Source: Ameyamaea chiangmaiensis
GTDB taxonomy: Bacteria > Pseudomonadota > Alphaproteobacteria > Acetobacterales > Acetobacteraceae
Direction of reading: 5' to 3'
Assembly: GCF_025995235.1 (NCBI RefSeq)
Contig: NZ_BAPT01000040.1
Span: 186,001-250,000, forward strand
Length of the DNA: 64,000 nt
Shown: positions 8,804 to 17,734 of the stretch, piece after piece
Position numbering within the stretch: the stretch's first letter is position 1
How the letters are laid out: the number at the start of each line of letters is the position of its first letter
Notes under the pieces: generated by a model
Seen by the model: only the letters and a program-made list of their open reading frames with translations
The model's database searches: none
Told to the model about the DNA's origin: nothing
Translations under genes and position numbers: made by a program

Positions 8804-9400
8804 ATGTTCTCGGGCATTATCGAAACGCTTGGAGTGGTGCGCGGAATCGTCGACCAGGATCGGCAACGCCGGATCCGTGTCGCAACGCGGCTGATGGACC
8901 TGAGCATGGGCGAAAGCATCGCGGTCAACGGGGTATGTCTGACCGTGACATCGTTCGATGCCGAGGGAGACGCGGATTTTTTCATCAGCGCCGAGACGCT
9001 GGCGCGAACGTCGCTGGGGGCCTTGCGCGAAGGAAGCCGCGTTAACCTCGAACGCGCCGTGACACTGGCGACCCGCCTGTCCGGTCATATCGTCCAGGGA
9101 CATGTTGACGGGACGGCGACACTGCTTGGTCAGGACGAACAGGGGGAGGCGCATTGTCTGACCTTTGCGGTTCCGGATCGTATCGGACGCTATCTGGTCG
9201 AAAAGGGTTCGATCGCGCTGGACGGTATCAGCCTGACGCTGAACAGCGTTCATGACCACGACGGGCAGACGCGGTTCGGCGTCACCATCATCCCACACAC
9301 ATGGACGCACACGACGCTCGGCACGACTGGCGTCGGTGCGATCCTGAACGTCGAGATCGACATGATTGCAAAATACGTGGAGCGGCTATGCGCCCGTTGA
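8804..9400 (+). CDS. ribE: Riboflavin synthase, alpha chain
   Basis: A 198-residue enzyme performing dismutation of 6,7-dimethyl-8-ribityllumazine to riboflavin. The two tandem lumazine-binding repeats are visible: MFSGIIETLG with SIAVNGVCLTV in the first, and GHIVQGHVDGTA with SIALDGISLTLN in the second. ATG 8804 follows the ribD stop by one base and sits behind a run of seven G residues that can serve as the ribosome site. It overlaps ribBA by 13 bases, so coupling is likely. Confidence 0.96.
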   Translation: MFSGIIETLGVVRGIVDQDRQRRIRVATRLMDLSMGESIAVNGVCLTVTSFDAEGDADFFISAETLARTSLGALREGSRVNLERAVTLATRLSGHIVQGHVDGTATLLGQDEQGEAHCLTFAVPDRIGRYLVEKGSIALDGISLTLNSVHDHDGQTRFGVTIIPHTWTHTTLGTTGVGAILNVEIDMIAKYVERLCAR

Positions 9401-10665
9401 CGACAGACACCGCGCCGAAGGCGGGCACGGCGCTGGCCGCGGCGGTCGCGGCCCTGAAAAGCGGCGGCATGATCATCGTGGTCGACGATGAGGACCGCGA
9501 GAACGAAGGCGATCTGGTGATGGCCGCCGATCACGTCACCGCCGGGGCGATCACCTTCATGGTGACGCAGGGGCGCGGGCTCGTGTGCCTGCCGATGGAC
9601 CACGCGATGGCCAATCGGCTCGATCTGCCACCGATGGTCCGCGACAACACGTGCCGGCGCGGAACCGCCTTCACCGTCTCGATCGAGGCCATGGAGGGCG
9701 TGACAACCGGCATCTCGGCGGCCGATCGGGCCCACACGATCCGCACCGCGGTGGCGGCGGGCACGGTACCGTCCGATCTTGCGCGGCCGGGACACATCTT
9801 TCCGCTGCGCGCCGACCCCGGGGGTGTACTGGTCAGGGCGGGACATACGGAAGCATCGGTGGAGCTTGCGGTCATGGCGGGATGTTCCCCGGCGGCCGTC
9901 ATCTGCGAGATCATGAACGATGATGGCACCATGGCGCGCATGGACGACCTGCGCGTCTTTGCCCGCGCGCATGACCTGCCCATTGTCAGCATTGCCGAGC
10001 TGGTGGCGTTCGCGCGCGCGACCATGGTGAACGGCCGGGCTGCCTTACAGCCCCGGGTCGTGGCGGTTGCGGAGGCGGCGCTGCCGAGCCTGCATGGCGG
10101 TGACGGCTGGCGCGCGCATGCGTTCCGCGATGCCGACGGGCAGGAGCATCTGGCGCTGGTGCACGGGTGTGTCGATGACGGCGTGCCGCTGGTGCGTCTG
10201 CATTCGGAGTGTCTGACCGGCGATGCCCTCGGGTCGTTGCGGTGTGACTGCGGTGCCCAGTTGCAGCAGGCCATGCGCCTGATCGCCGGTCAGCCTGCCG
10301 GTATCGTGCTGTATCTGCGCGGGCACGAGGGGCGCGGAATCGGTCTGGCGAACAAGATTCGCGCCTACGCGCTGCAGGACGACGGGGCGGATACCGTGGA
10401 TGCGAACCGGCATCTCGGGTTTGCGGACGACGCGCGCGAGTGGAGTGTTGCCGTTGCGATCCTCCGGACGCTGGGTGTGCGGACGCTCGATCTGCTGACC
10501 AACAACCCGGCCAAGCGTGACGCCCTGACCGCCCATGGCCTGGAGGTGCGGCGTCGCGTGCCGATCCAGACGCCGCCCAATCCGTTCAACCGGGCCTATC
10601 TGGCGACCAAGAGCGCCCGCATGGGTCACGCGCTGCCGGCACTCGCGCAGGGCTGCCTGTCCTGA
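9388..10665 (+). CDS. ribBA: 3,4-dihydroxy-2-butanone-4-phosphate synthase / GTP cyclohydrolase II
   Basis: A 425-residue fusion supplying both substrates of riboflavin synthesis. The N-terminal DHBP synthase domain (about 1-215) has DDEDRENEGDLVMAADH and RAGHTEASVELAVMAG. The C-terminal cyclohydrolase II domain keeps the zinc cysteines (SECLTGDALGSLRCDCG), RGHEGRGIGLANKIRAYALQ and LLTNNPAKRDAL, so both halves look active. In several alphaproteobacteria the second half is degenerate; here it is not. ATG 9388 lies inside the end of ribE; the frame extends upstream but without conservation. Confidence 0.95.
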   Translation: MRPLTTDTAPKAGTALAAAVAALKSGGMIIVVDDEDRENEGDLVMAADHVTAGAITFMVTQGRGLVCLPMDHAMANRLDLPPMVRDNTCRRGTAFTVSIEAMEGVTTGISAADRAHTIRTAVAAGTVPSDLARPGHIFPLRADPGGVLVRAGHTEASVELAVMAGCSPAAVICEIMNDDGTMARMDDLRVFARAHDLPIVSIAELVAFARATMVNGRAALQPRVVAVAEAALPSLHGGDGWRAHAFRDADGQEHLALVHGCVDDGVPLVRLHSECLTGDALGSLRCDCGAQLQQAMRLIAGQPAGIVLYLRGHEGRGIGLANKIRAYALQDDGADTVDANRHLGFADDAREWSVAVAILRTLGVRTLDLLTNNPAKRDALTAHGLEVRRRVPIQTPPNPFNRAYLATKSARMGHALPALAQGCLS

Positions 10666-10710
10666 AATCCCGCTTTCAGAGCATTATGTTTTCCAAGGAT
10701 TATTCTGATC

Positions 10711-11193
10711 ATGTCGACCAACCGCCCTTCGACCTTGCCCGTTCTGTCGTTCGAGACGATGCCCAGGCTGGCGCTGCTGACCAGCCGATTCAACGAGGCC
10801 GTCACACACGGTCTGCGTGACGGCGCGCTTCAGTGGCTCGCCGAACACGACATCGTCGTGCGCGACGAAGACAGTTTCGACGCGCCCGGCGCGTTCGAAC
10901 TGCCGTTGCTGGCGCAGACGCTTGCCCGCACCGGCCGCTATGACGGCGTGATTTGCCTTGGCTGCGTCGTCAAGGGCGACACGGCCCACTTCGAGTTCAT
11001 CAGCCTTGGCGCCACGGTCGGCATCATGCAGGCGTCGCTCCAGACGGGTGTGCCGATCGCGTTCGGGGTTCTTACCACCTATTCGGATGCGCAGGCCCAA
11101 AGCCGCTCCGCGTCCGACGAGCACAACAAGGGAAGGGAGGCGGCGGCCGCCTGCGTCGAATCCCTCGCCCTCATCGCCCGCATCAACGCCTAG
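10711..11193 (+). CDS. ribH: 6,7-dimethyl-8-ribityllumazine synthase
   Basis: A 160-residue enzyme condensing the pyrimidine from RibD with dihydroxybutanone phosphate to form lumazine. Motifs: LTSRFNEAVTHGL (substrate binding), PGAFELPLLAQ, CLGCVVKGDTAHFEFIS with the catalytic His, and PIAFGVLTT. AAGGA (10695-10699) lies 11 bases before ATG 10711. It is the last gene of the riboflavin operon; a strong hairpin follows. A nusB gene, which commonly comes next in proteobacteria, is absent. Confidence 0.96.
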   Translation: MSTNRPSTLPVLSFETMPRLALLTSRFNEAVTHGLRDGALQWLAEHDIVVRDEDSFDAPGAFELPLLAQTLARTGRYDGVICLGCVVKGDTAHFEFISLGATVGIMQASLQTGVPIAFGVLTTYSDAQAQSRSASDEHNKGREAAAACVESLALIARINA

Positions 11194-11212
11194 AACACGT
11201 CCACTGAACCCT

Positions 11213-11236
11213 GGGTCAGTGCAAACGCACTGACCC
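11213..11236 (+). terminator. Hairpin terminator after ribH
   Basis: A perfect 10-bp stem, GGGTCAGTGC / GCACTGACCC with an AAAC loop, 20 bases after the ribH stop. The trailing sequence GTTGTTG is only weakly U-rich. It lies between convergent ribH and tsaD and may stop transcription from both sides. Confidence 0.75.
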
Positions 11237-11302
11237 GTTGTTGCGCGAGCATCTCCACCATCGAATGTGGTCATTCAAACGGGATCGGCGCGGGCGCCGC
11301 GT

Positions 11303-12430
11303 TCACCGGACCACGTCGAAACGCTCGGCCATCTCGGCCAACGGCCAGCGCGGACGCGGGCGGACGGCCGTGTCGTCGAAAGGCCACCGGCCCAGACCGG
11401 CCGCCGCGCGCATGGTTTCGATCGCCGCCCAGCCGACCATCACCGCATTGTCGGTGCACAGGCGAAGCGGCGGGGCGGCGAACGGCAGCCCCCGTTCTGA
11501 TGCCAGTGCCATCAGCCGTGCACGGATCGCGCCGTTGGCGGCAACACCGCCGGCCACGACCAGCGTCGTCGCTTCGGGCAGAAGATCGAGGGCGTGCGCG
11601 GCCCGGTCGACCATCACATCGGCCACGCATGTCTGGAAGCTGGCGGCCAGATCGGCCGCGTCGCGACGTGGCAGGGCGCCGGCTCCATACGGTGCCAGAC
11701 GCTGCGCCACCGCCGTCTTGAGACCCGAGAACGAGAAATCGCAACCGGGTCGCCCCAGAAGCGGCCGGGGCAGGGGGTGGACGTCGTCTCGTCCCTCGCG
11801 CGCCAGTGCCTCGATCGCAGGTCCGCCGGGCCAGCCGAGGCCGAGCATCTTGGCCACCTTGTCGAACGCTTCCCCGGCCGCGTCGTCGATCGTCCCGCCC
11901 AGTTTGCGGTAACGCCCCACCCCCTCGACGGCGATGCACTGGCAATGACCGCCGGAGACCAGCAACAGCAGATAGGGGAACGGCGCGCCGCCCTGGACCA
12001 CCCCGGGCAGGCGGGGGCTCAGCGCATGGGCCTCGATATGATTGACGGCGATGAACGGCAGCCCGAGGGCAAGTGCCATGCCCTTGCCGACACCGCTGCC
12101 GACGATCAGGCCGCCGATCAGGCCGGGCCCGGTGCTGGCGGCGATCGCCCCCAGATCGGGGGCACTCAGGCCCGCGTCCCGCAGGGTCGCCTCCACAAGC
12201 CCCGGCAGGGCGGCAAGATGCGCGCGTGCCGCGATTTCGGGCACCACGCCGCCGAACGCGTCGTGCTCGCGCTGCGTGTGCACCCGTTCGGCCAGCACGC
12301 GCCCATCGGCATCCAGGATCGCGCACGCCGTGTCGTCGCACGACGATTCGATCGCCAGCACCGGCGCCCCGATGGCACCCGATCGCCGTGTTTCCAGAGC
12401 CGACGAAATTTGTGGGCCGCCCTGCGTCAT
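11303..12430 (-). CDS. tsaD: tRNA N6-adenosine threonylcarbamoyltransferase TsaD
   Basis: A 375-residue ASKHA-fold enzyme transferring the threonylcarbamoyl group to A37 of ANN-decoding tRNAs, with TsaB/TsaE. Motifs: LAIESSCDDTACAIL (nucleotide binding), the metal-binding HIEAH in AVNHIEAHALSP, LLLVSGGHCQ, FDKVAKMLGLGWPGGPAIE and VVAGGVAANGAIR. A ribosome site, GGAAAG, precedes ATG 12430 on the minus strand. It is divergent from hemC with a 42-base gap. Confidence 0.96.
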   Translation of the reverse strand: MTQGGPQISSALETRRSGAIGAPVLAIESSCDDTACAILDADGRVLAERVHTQREHDAFGGVVPEIAARAHLAALPGLVEATLRDAGLSAPDLGAIAASTGPGLIGGLIVGSGVGKGMALALGLPFIAVNHIEAHALSPRLPGVVQGGAPFPYLLLLVSGGHCQCIAVEGVGRYRKLGGTIDDAAGEAFDKVAKMLGLGWPGGPAIEALAREGRDDVHPLPRPLLGRPGCDFSFSGLKTAVAQRLAPYGAGALPRRDAADLAASFQTCVADVMVDRAAHALDLLPEATTLVVAGGVAANGAIRARLMALASERGLPFAAPPLRLCTDNAVMVGWAAIETMRAAAGLGRWPFDDTAVRPRPRWPLAEMAERFDVVR

Positions 12431-12472
12431 TGTCGTCTTTCCTTCATGCCCCGCCGGTAATAGAGAAAGCCG

Positions 12473-13540
12473 ATGTCCTTCGCACCCTCTGCCGGCGGTT
12501 CGCCTTCGCCGGTGCTACAAAAAATCGCGGCCGAAGCCGATGCGCGGCGTCGACGCGGGACCGTTCACGACCACCGTCGCACGTTGCCGATGCGGGTGGG
12601 CACGCGCGCGTCGCCGCTGGCGCTGGTCCAGACACGGGCCTTTTTAACGTTGCTGACCCGCTTCTGTCCCATTCTGCGCGATATGGGGGCATTTCAGGAA
12701 CACCAGATCAACACGACCGGCGATCAGGTGCAGAACCGCGCCCTGGCGGAGATTGGTGGCAAGGGTCTGTTTGCCAAGGAAATTCACGAAGCCCTGTCCG
12801 ATGGCCGGATCGACTTTGCGGTCCATAGCCTGAAGGATCTGGAGACGACCCTGCCGCCCGGTCTGGTGCTGGCCTGCACACTGCGCCGCGAGGACGCGCG
12901 CGACGTCCTGATCCTGGGGCCCGATTGCAGCGCGCCATTGCCGGAAGACCCGTATGCGGCGCTTCCGCCGGGGGCGCTGGTGGGCTGTGCCTCCGTCCGG
13001 CGGCAGGCCCAGATCATGCATGTGCGGCCCGACCTGCGATTCGGCCTGTTGCGCGGCAACGTGCAGACGCGTCTCGACAAGCTCGCCGCGCGGCAGTGCG
13101 ACGCGACGTTGCTGGCGCTGGCGGGCTTGCGGCGCCTGGGTATGGAAGACCGCGCCGATATCGTCATCGACCCGACCGTGATGGTTCCCGCCGCCGGGCA
13201 GGGTATCGTCGGCGTCACGGTGCGCGAGAGTGATGTGGAACTGCGCGAGCTTCTGTCCGCGATCGAGGATTTCGAGGCGCGTGCCGTCTCCACCGCCGAG
13301 CGCGCCTTGCTGGCCGAACTCGACGGTTCCTGCCGCACGCCGATCGGCGGCCATGCGCGGCTGGAGACCGGCAGCGACGGGGCGCCCCAGTTGCACCTCA
13401 CCGGACTGGTTGCACGGGAAGACGGATCGTTCCTGCTCAAGCGCCACATCACGGGTGCGCCGTCCGATGCCGCGCGCATCGGCCATGCGCTGGGCCGCAG
13501 CCTGCGCGCCGACAGTCCGGCGGACATTTTTGTCGACTGA
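12473..13540 (+). CDS. hemC: Porphobilinogen deaminase (hydroxymethylbilane synthase)
   Basis: A 355-residue enzyme polymerising four porphobilinogens to hydroxymethylbilane in haem synthesis. Motifs: MRVGTRASPLALVQT, GGKGLFAKEIHEAL, DFAVHSLKDLETTLPPGL, RRQAQIMHVRPDL with RGNVQTRL. The dipyrromethane cofactor Cys is in ELDGSCRTPIGGHA. Family homology starts around residue 40. ATG 12473 would give a 39-residue N-terminal extension; ATG 12590 is the alternative start. It overlaps hemD. Confidence 0.93.
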   Translation: MSFAPSAGGSPSPVLQKIAAEADARRRRGTVHDHRRTLPMRVGTRASPLALVQTRAFLTLLTRFCPILRDMGAFQEHQINTTGDQVQNRALAEIGGKGLFAKEIHEALSDGRIDFAVHSLKDLETTLPPGLVLACTLRREDARDVLILGPDCSAPLPEDPYAALPPGALVGCASVRRQAQIMHVRPDLRFGLLRGNVQTRLDKLAARQCDATLLALAGLRRLGMEDRADIVIDPTVMVPAAGQGIVGVTVRESDVELRELLSAIEDFEARAVSTAERALLAELDGSCRTPIGGHARLETGSDGAPQLHLTGLVAREDGSFLLKRHITGAPSDAARIGHALGRSLRADSPADIFVD

Positions 13541-14261
13541 GCATCACGCGGGTCCGGCCGAACGGCGCGGGGTTCTCGTCACGCGCCCGGAACCGGGGTT
13601 GTCCCGGACGATGGAGCGTGTCGCGGCTTTGGGCTGGCGGCCGATCGCGTCGCCTATGTTGCGGGTCAGGGCCGCGGGGCGCGCCACGTCGACCGCACCC
13701 GCGCAGGCCGTGCTGGCCACTAGCGGCCAGGCGCTGGATTATCTGCCCCCGGATCTGGACCGGCGGTCCCCGTTTTATGCGGTGGGCGACGCCACGGCGA
13801 CGCGCGCGCGGGCGGCCGGGTTTGCCGCAGTCGACAGTGCCGCGGGGGACGCCACCGATCTGGCGGCGCTCGTGGCCGGGCGGTGCGTGCCCGCCGATGG
13901 TCCGCTGTTGTTGCTCAGCGGTGCGGGCCAGGGCGAGGAGTTGGCCGACGCCTTACGGGGGCGGGGATTTCGCGTGCGCCGCCGTGTGGTGTACGCGGCG
14001 CGTGCCGTCTCGCACCTGTCCGTGACGGCGCACCGTATGCTGAGGCATGACAGGGTCGACGCTGTCCTGCTGTTCTCCAGCGCGACGGCCGTGGCGTTCG
14101 GACGGGTCGCCGGGACAATGGGCACGGGTGTGCGGGCTGTGTGCATTTCCGCGCGCACGGCGTCGGTTTTGCGTCCGGAGGACTGGGCCGACGTGCTGGT
14201 CGCGGCGCGGCCCGATACCGACGCGGTTCTCGACGCCCTCGGTACTCCGAAGCGGACCTAG
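13530..14261 (+). CDS. hemD: Uroporphyrinogen-III synthase
   Basis: A protein of about 243 residues with the HemD two-lobe fold, closing and inverting ring D of hydroxymethylbilane. The family is poorly conserved; VLVTRPEPGLSRTMERVAALGW at the N-terminus (only parts conserved) and DAVLLFSSATAVAFGR in the C-terminal lobe support the call, as does the position after hemC. TTG 13530, overlapping the hemC end by 11 bases, is the only start that keeps the VLVTRPEPG motif; ATG 13611 would delete it. Translational coupling to hemC is likely. Confidence 0.85.
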   Translation: MSTEHHAGPAERRGVLVTRPEPGLSRTMERVAALGWRPIASPMLRVRAAGRATSTAPAQAVLATSGQALDYLPPDLDRRSPFYAVGDATATRARAAGFAAVDSAAGDATDLAALVAGRCVPADGPLLLLSGAGQGEELADALRGRGFRVRRRVVYAARAVSHLSVTAHRMLRHDRVDAVLLFSSATAVAFGRVAGTMGTGVRAVCISARTASVLRPEDWADVLVAARPDTDAVLDALGTPKRT

Positions 14262-14333
14262 GACGCGCTGGGCTCGCGTCGGGGGCGCCCGGGGGCGGGT
14301 TTCTGCCAGACAGAGCCGGCCCGGCCGATCATG

Positions 14334-14363
14334 GGACGCGCGTCGGGGGAGCGCCGCGCGTCC
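14334..14363. terminator. Hairpin between convergent hemD and secB
   Basis: GGACGCGCG (14334-14342) pairs with CGCGCGTCC (14355-14363) around a 12-base loop. It lies in the 109-base gap between the hemD and secB stops. There is no clear T-tract on either side, so it is a possible bidirectional or Rho-assisted terminator rather than a canonical one. Confidence 0.4.
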
Positions 14364-14370
14364 GGCGGGT

Positions 14371-14892
14371 TCAGGCGTGGCCGGCGGGCTGCGGGAAGTT
14401 GTCGGCGCGGCGGGCCTGCCACAGAGCTACGAAATCGATGGGCTGCAGGACGATGGGCGGGAAGCCACCGTCGCGGGTCACGTCACCGATGATGTTGCGC
14501 GCGTAGGGGAAGATCAGGCGCGGCACTTCGACCAGCAGCAGCGGCTCGACGATTTCGTCGGGCGCGTTGTTCAGCGTGACGATCGCGGCATAGGCCAGCT
14601 CGGCGATGAACACCACGCGGCCCGTCTTGCCGCCTTCGTTTTCCGCCGGCTCCGTGGCCTCGCACTTGATGGCGAGGACGACTTCATAGACCGGCTGCGC
14701 GTCCTGAAGACGGTTGACCTGCACGTCGATGTTGACCGCGATGTTCGGCGCGCCGCGCAGGGTCGCGAAAATGTCGGCGCCCGCCGGAACCTCGAACGAC
14801 AGGTCCTTGGTGTATTGCAGATTGACCGCCAGCGGCAGTGTCTGCGGCGCGTTGCGGCCGTCGTTGGCGGGGATCTGGGCGGTGTCGGACAT
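14371..14892 (-). CDS. secB: Protein-export chaperone SecB
   Basis: A 173-residue cytosolic chaperone, tetrameric in the family, keeping preproteins unfolded and delivering them to SecA. Motifs: NLQYTKDLSFEVPAG, the VNRLQDAQPVYEVVLAIKCEA strand region and LIFPYARNIIGDVTRDGGFP near the C-terminus. The frame stays open upstream, but MSDTAQIPAND at 14892 follows AAGGGAAG and matches family starts. The secB / Tim44-like / mltA neighbourhood is typical of alphaproteobacteria. Confidence 0.96.
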   Translation of the reverse strand: MSDTAQIPANDGRNAPQTLPLAVNLQYTKDLSFEVPAGADIFATLRGAPNIAVNIDVQVNRLQDAQPVYEVVLAIKCEATEPAENEGGKTGRVVFIAELAYAAIVTLNNAPDEIVEPLLLVEVPRLIFPYARNIIGDVTRDGGFPPIVLQPIDFVALWQARRADNFPQPAGHA

Positions 14893-15023
14893 GAACTCTG
14901 GTCTTCCCTTGGCGATCCGGACCCTGCCGTCCGGAGCTGAATGGTGCATACCGCCGGTAGCATGGGCACGCGCGTACGCCAACCGCCCGTGCGGCCTTTG
15001 GCCCGTCGTCGCCCGCCTTGCGA

Positions 15024-15605
15024 TCAGGGGCGCCCGATGCGCGGACGGGGGCGACGATGGAGCGGTGGCGGGGGGGCGACGTCGTCGGCGGGATCGAGCG
15101 TGATCCAGCTGCCATTGGGCATGGCGCGCCCGGCGAAGGCGCGCAGAAACGCCCAGTGCGAGATCAGAAGCGTAGTCTCGTGCGGCCCCGACGCGCGCAG
15201 CTCGGCCCGCAGCCGGTCGGCGCGGGCGACGGCCGCCGCGTCGCTTTCCGGATCGCTGGTCCACCACACCTCGTCCAGTGTGGAAAAATCGATCGTCGGC
15301 CATTCACGGGCCAGACGAGAGGCCGGGCTGCCGATGTCGCAGGCGAAAAAGGACTGTTCGCGCGCGAGGGGGGCCAGTTCGGGTGTCAGCCCGAGACGTG
15401 CGGCGATGGGGGCGGCTGTCTGCAGGGCGCGGGTGTAGGGCGAGACCAGGATCCGCTCGATGCGCTCGCCCGACAGGGCGGCCGAGAGGGCGCCTGCCTG
15501 CCGGCGTCCCTCGACCGACAACGGGGCGTCGGGGATGCCCGGATCGATGCGCGAGACGGTGAAGAACCGGTTGAACTCGCTCTGGCAGTGCCGCAGAATG
15601 ATCAT
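15024..15605 (-). CDS. Histidine phosphatase (phosphoglycerate mutase) family protein
   Basis: A 193-residue member of the histidine-phosphatase superfamily. The phospho-accepting His is in MIILRHCQSEFN, where the usual RHG reads RHC. SPYTRALQTAAPIA provides the second phosphate-binding Arg, and the distal His is in LISHWAFLRAFAG. These residues are consistent with an active phosphatase; the substrate is unknown. ATG 15605 is taken because the motif begins at once. The C-terminus is Pro/Arg-rich. It lies upstream of secB on the same strand with a 131-base gap. Confidence 0.85.
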   Translation of the reverse strand: MIILRHCQSEFNRFFTVSRIDPGIPDAPLSVEGRRQAGALSAALSGERIERILVSPYTRALQTAAPIAARLGLTPELAPLAREQSFFACDIGSPASRLAREWPTIDFSTLDEVWWTSDPESDAAAVARADRLRAELRASGPHETTLLISHWAFLRAFAGRAMPNGSWITLDPADDVAPPPPLHRRPRPRIGRP

Positions 15606-15798
15606 GATGCACGGCTTAGAGGGTTGTGGGCCGGGTCTCAAATGAAACCTGCCCCCCGTCCCGCCGACACACCCGTCTGCCGGAGCCCGCGTCGCGGATT
15701 CCGTGCCGAGGCGATTGTCGGGGCGGGCCAGCATGCTTATGTGTAGGGCCGCGTCGCATGCTGGTTTTGCGCTTTCGGAGGTTCCGGAGGCTGCGCGT

Positions 15799-16503
15799 GT
15801 GCCGGTCGATGGTATGGATAACCCGATGGATTTCTCGCTGGACCGCCTGCCGGTCGATATCGTCCTGTTTGCTCTCGTGGCCGGCTTTCTGGTGCTGCGC
15901 CTGCGCAGTGTGCTGGGCCGCCGCGTGGGCCTGCAGGCCGCGCCGCAGCCACAGCCCCGGCCTGTCGAACGCCCCGGCCCCGTCATCGAGGGCCGTCCGG
16001 TGCCCCCCACCGCCGGCGCGAAGATCGACATTCCGACACCCGAGACGCGCGTCGGACAGATCCTCACCCAGATTCGGCAGCGGGAGACGACGTTCGATGC
16101 CGCCGATTTCCTGCGGGGTGTCGAAACGGCGTTTCGTCAGATCATTCTGGCCTATGCCGCCGGCGATCGCGCGACCCTGAAGGACTGCCTGACCGCCGAC
16201 GCGTATGCCGCCTTTGACGGGGCGATCACGACCCGCGAGGGCACGGGTGAGAAGCAGCACACCGAATTGCGCGCGATCGACAGCCTGGCCATCCTTGACG
16301 CGCAGCTCCAGCCCGACGGACGCGCCGCCGTCGAGGTGAAGGTCGTGTCGGATCAGGTCAACTACGTCACCGATAAGGACGGCGCCGTCCTGTCCGGCGC
16401 GGACGCGGTCACCGAATTTTCCGACCTGTGGGTGTTCGAACGCCTTCTGGGCGCGAACATGAGCGGGGCCGCCTGGCGGCTGTCGTCGGCGCGCAGCGCC
16501 TGA
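15799..16503 (+). CDS. Tim44/TimA-family membrane-associated protein
   Basis: A protein of about 234 residues. One N-terminal transmembrane segment (PVDIVLFALVAGFLVLRLRS) is followed by a Pro-rich linker and a C-terminal Tim44-like domain (from ETTFDAADFLRGVETAFRQI to the end, SDLWVFERLLG). Alphaproteobacterial members resemble mitochondrial Tim44; a role at the inner membrane in protein export or envelope assembly is presumed from the family and from nearby secB. GTG 15799 is chosen because GGAGG (15786-15790) lies 8 bases upstream; ATG 15814 and 15826 are alternatives. It precedes mltA, as is common in this class. Confidence 0.85.
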   Translation: MPVDGMDNPMDFSLDRLPVDIVLFALVAGFLVLRLRSVLGRRVGLQAAPQPQPRPVERPGPVIEGRPVPPTAGAKIDIPTPETRVGQILTQIRQRETTFDAADFLRGVETAFRQIILAYAAGDRATLKDCLTADAYAAFDGAITTREGTGEKQHTELRAIDSLAILDAQLQPDGRAAVEVKVVSDQVNYVTDKDGAVLSGADAVTEFSDLWVFERLLGANMSGAAWRLSSARSA

Positions 16504-16534
16504 GCACAGAGGTTTCCAGACGCGGTAGCTGTCC

Positions 16535-17734
16535 ATGACTCGACTGATTTCTTCCCGTCGCCTGTCGGCTATGGCGGGTGTGTGCGCTCTGGGCGCGTGT
16601 TCCGTGGTACCCCCCGGCGGTGTGGCCTTTCGCCCCACGACATACGACTCGCTCCCGGGGTGGAGTGGTGAACCCCATGCAAGCCTGCTGCCGATGTTCC
16701 TCGATGAATGTCGTACGCTGGGCGCGCGCCCCCCGGAGAGCGCGTTGGGGGGAGCTTCGGACACGCTGCCGGCCGGCGCGCATGTGGCCGACTGGCTGCC
16801 GGCCTGCGCGCAGGCTCGTTCGGTCCCGACGGGTGACGAGGCGGCGGCACGTGCGTTCTTCGAACAGGCCTTCACGCCCTATGTCGTGGCGGGCGACTCC
16901 GGCGAGACCGCGACCTATACCGGATATTTCGAACCCGAGATCAGGGGCGCCACGACGCAGGGTGGCCTGTTCCAGACGCCGCTGTATGGACCACCGAGGG
17001 ATCTGGTGAGGGCAAAGGCGACGAACGGCCAGACGCTCAGCGGGCATTGGGTGAACGGCGCGTTCCAGCCCTATGACACGCGCGCGCAGATCGACGCGGG
17101 CTCTCTGGCCGGACGGGCGCCGGTCCTGCTCTGGCTGGCTGATCCGGTCGACCTGTTTTTCCTGCAGATACAGGGGGCGGGGCGGGTGCGTCTGCCCGAC
17201 GGCACCGTCCGCCGCGTCGGCTACGCCGCACGCAACGGGCAGGCATATGTGCCCATCGGGCGTCTTCTGGTCGAGCAGGGTGCGCTGAGCGCCGACCAGG
17301 TCTCGATGTCGTCCATCCGCGCTTGGCTGGCCGCCCACCCGGATCAGGCGCAGGCTCTGATGGAGCGCAACCCGAACTATGTTTTCTTCCGCATTCTGGA
17401 CGAGACGTCCGATGCGCGTGGCGCACCGGGTGCGCTGGGCATCGCCCTGACGCCGGGGCGTTCGGTGGCTGTGGACAAGACCTATCTGCCCCTCGCCGCG
17501 CCCGTCTGGGTGGAAACGCAGATCACGCTGCCGAGTGGTCAGGCGGGTCAGTGGTCGCATCTGGCGTTCGCCCAAGACCTCGGCTCGGGGATCAACGGGC
17601 CGACGCGTGCCGATCTGTATCTCGGCTGGGGCGAGACCGCGGAGCACGAGGCCGGCGGCCTGCACGCCGGCGGGCGGCTGGTCGTGCTGCTGCCGCGCGC
17701 CGATCACGGCGCCGCATCCGATGCACCGTCCTGA
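16535..17734 (+). CDS. mltA: Membrane-bound lytic murein transglycosylase A
   Basis: A 399-residue lipoprotein that cleaves glycan strands of peptidoglycan, forming 1,6-anhydromuramic ends. The N-terminus has a lipobox (ALGAC at about residues 18-22), so outer-membrane anchoring is likely. The MltA barrel is marked by YTGYFEPEIRG and DLFFLQIQGAGRV, with the 3D domain at the C-terminus (AQDLGSGINGPTRADLYLGW) holding the catalytic Asp residues. The stop overlaps the next gene's start (ATGA). Confidence 0.94.
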   Translation: MTRLISSRRLSAMAGVCALGACSVVPPGGVAFRPTTYDSLPGWSGEPHASLLPMFLDECRTLGARPPESALGGASDTLPAGAHVADWLPACAQARSVPTGDEAAARAFFEQAFTPYVVAGDSGETATYTGYFEPEIRGATTQGGLFQTPLYGPPRDLVRAKATNGQTLSGHWVNGAFQPYDTRAQIDAGSLAGRAPVLLWLADPVDLFFLQIQGAGRVRLPDGTVRRVGYAARNGQAYVPIGRLLVEQGALSADQVSMSSIRAWLAAHPDQAQALMERNPNYVFFRILDETSDARGAPGALGIALTPGRSVAVDKTYLPLAAPVWVETQITLPSGQAGQWSHLAFAQDLGSGINGPTRADLYLGWGETAEHEAGGLHAGGRLVVLLPRADHGAASDAPS

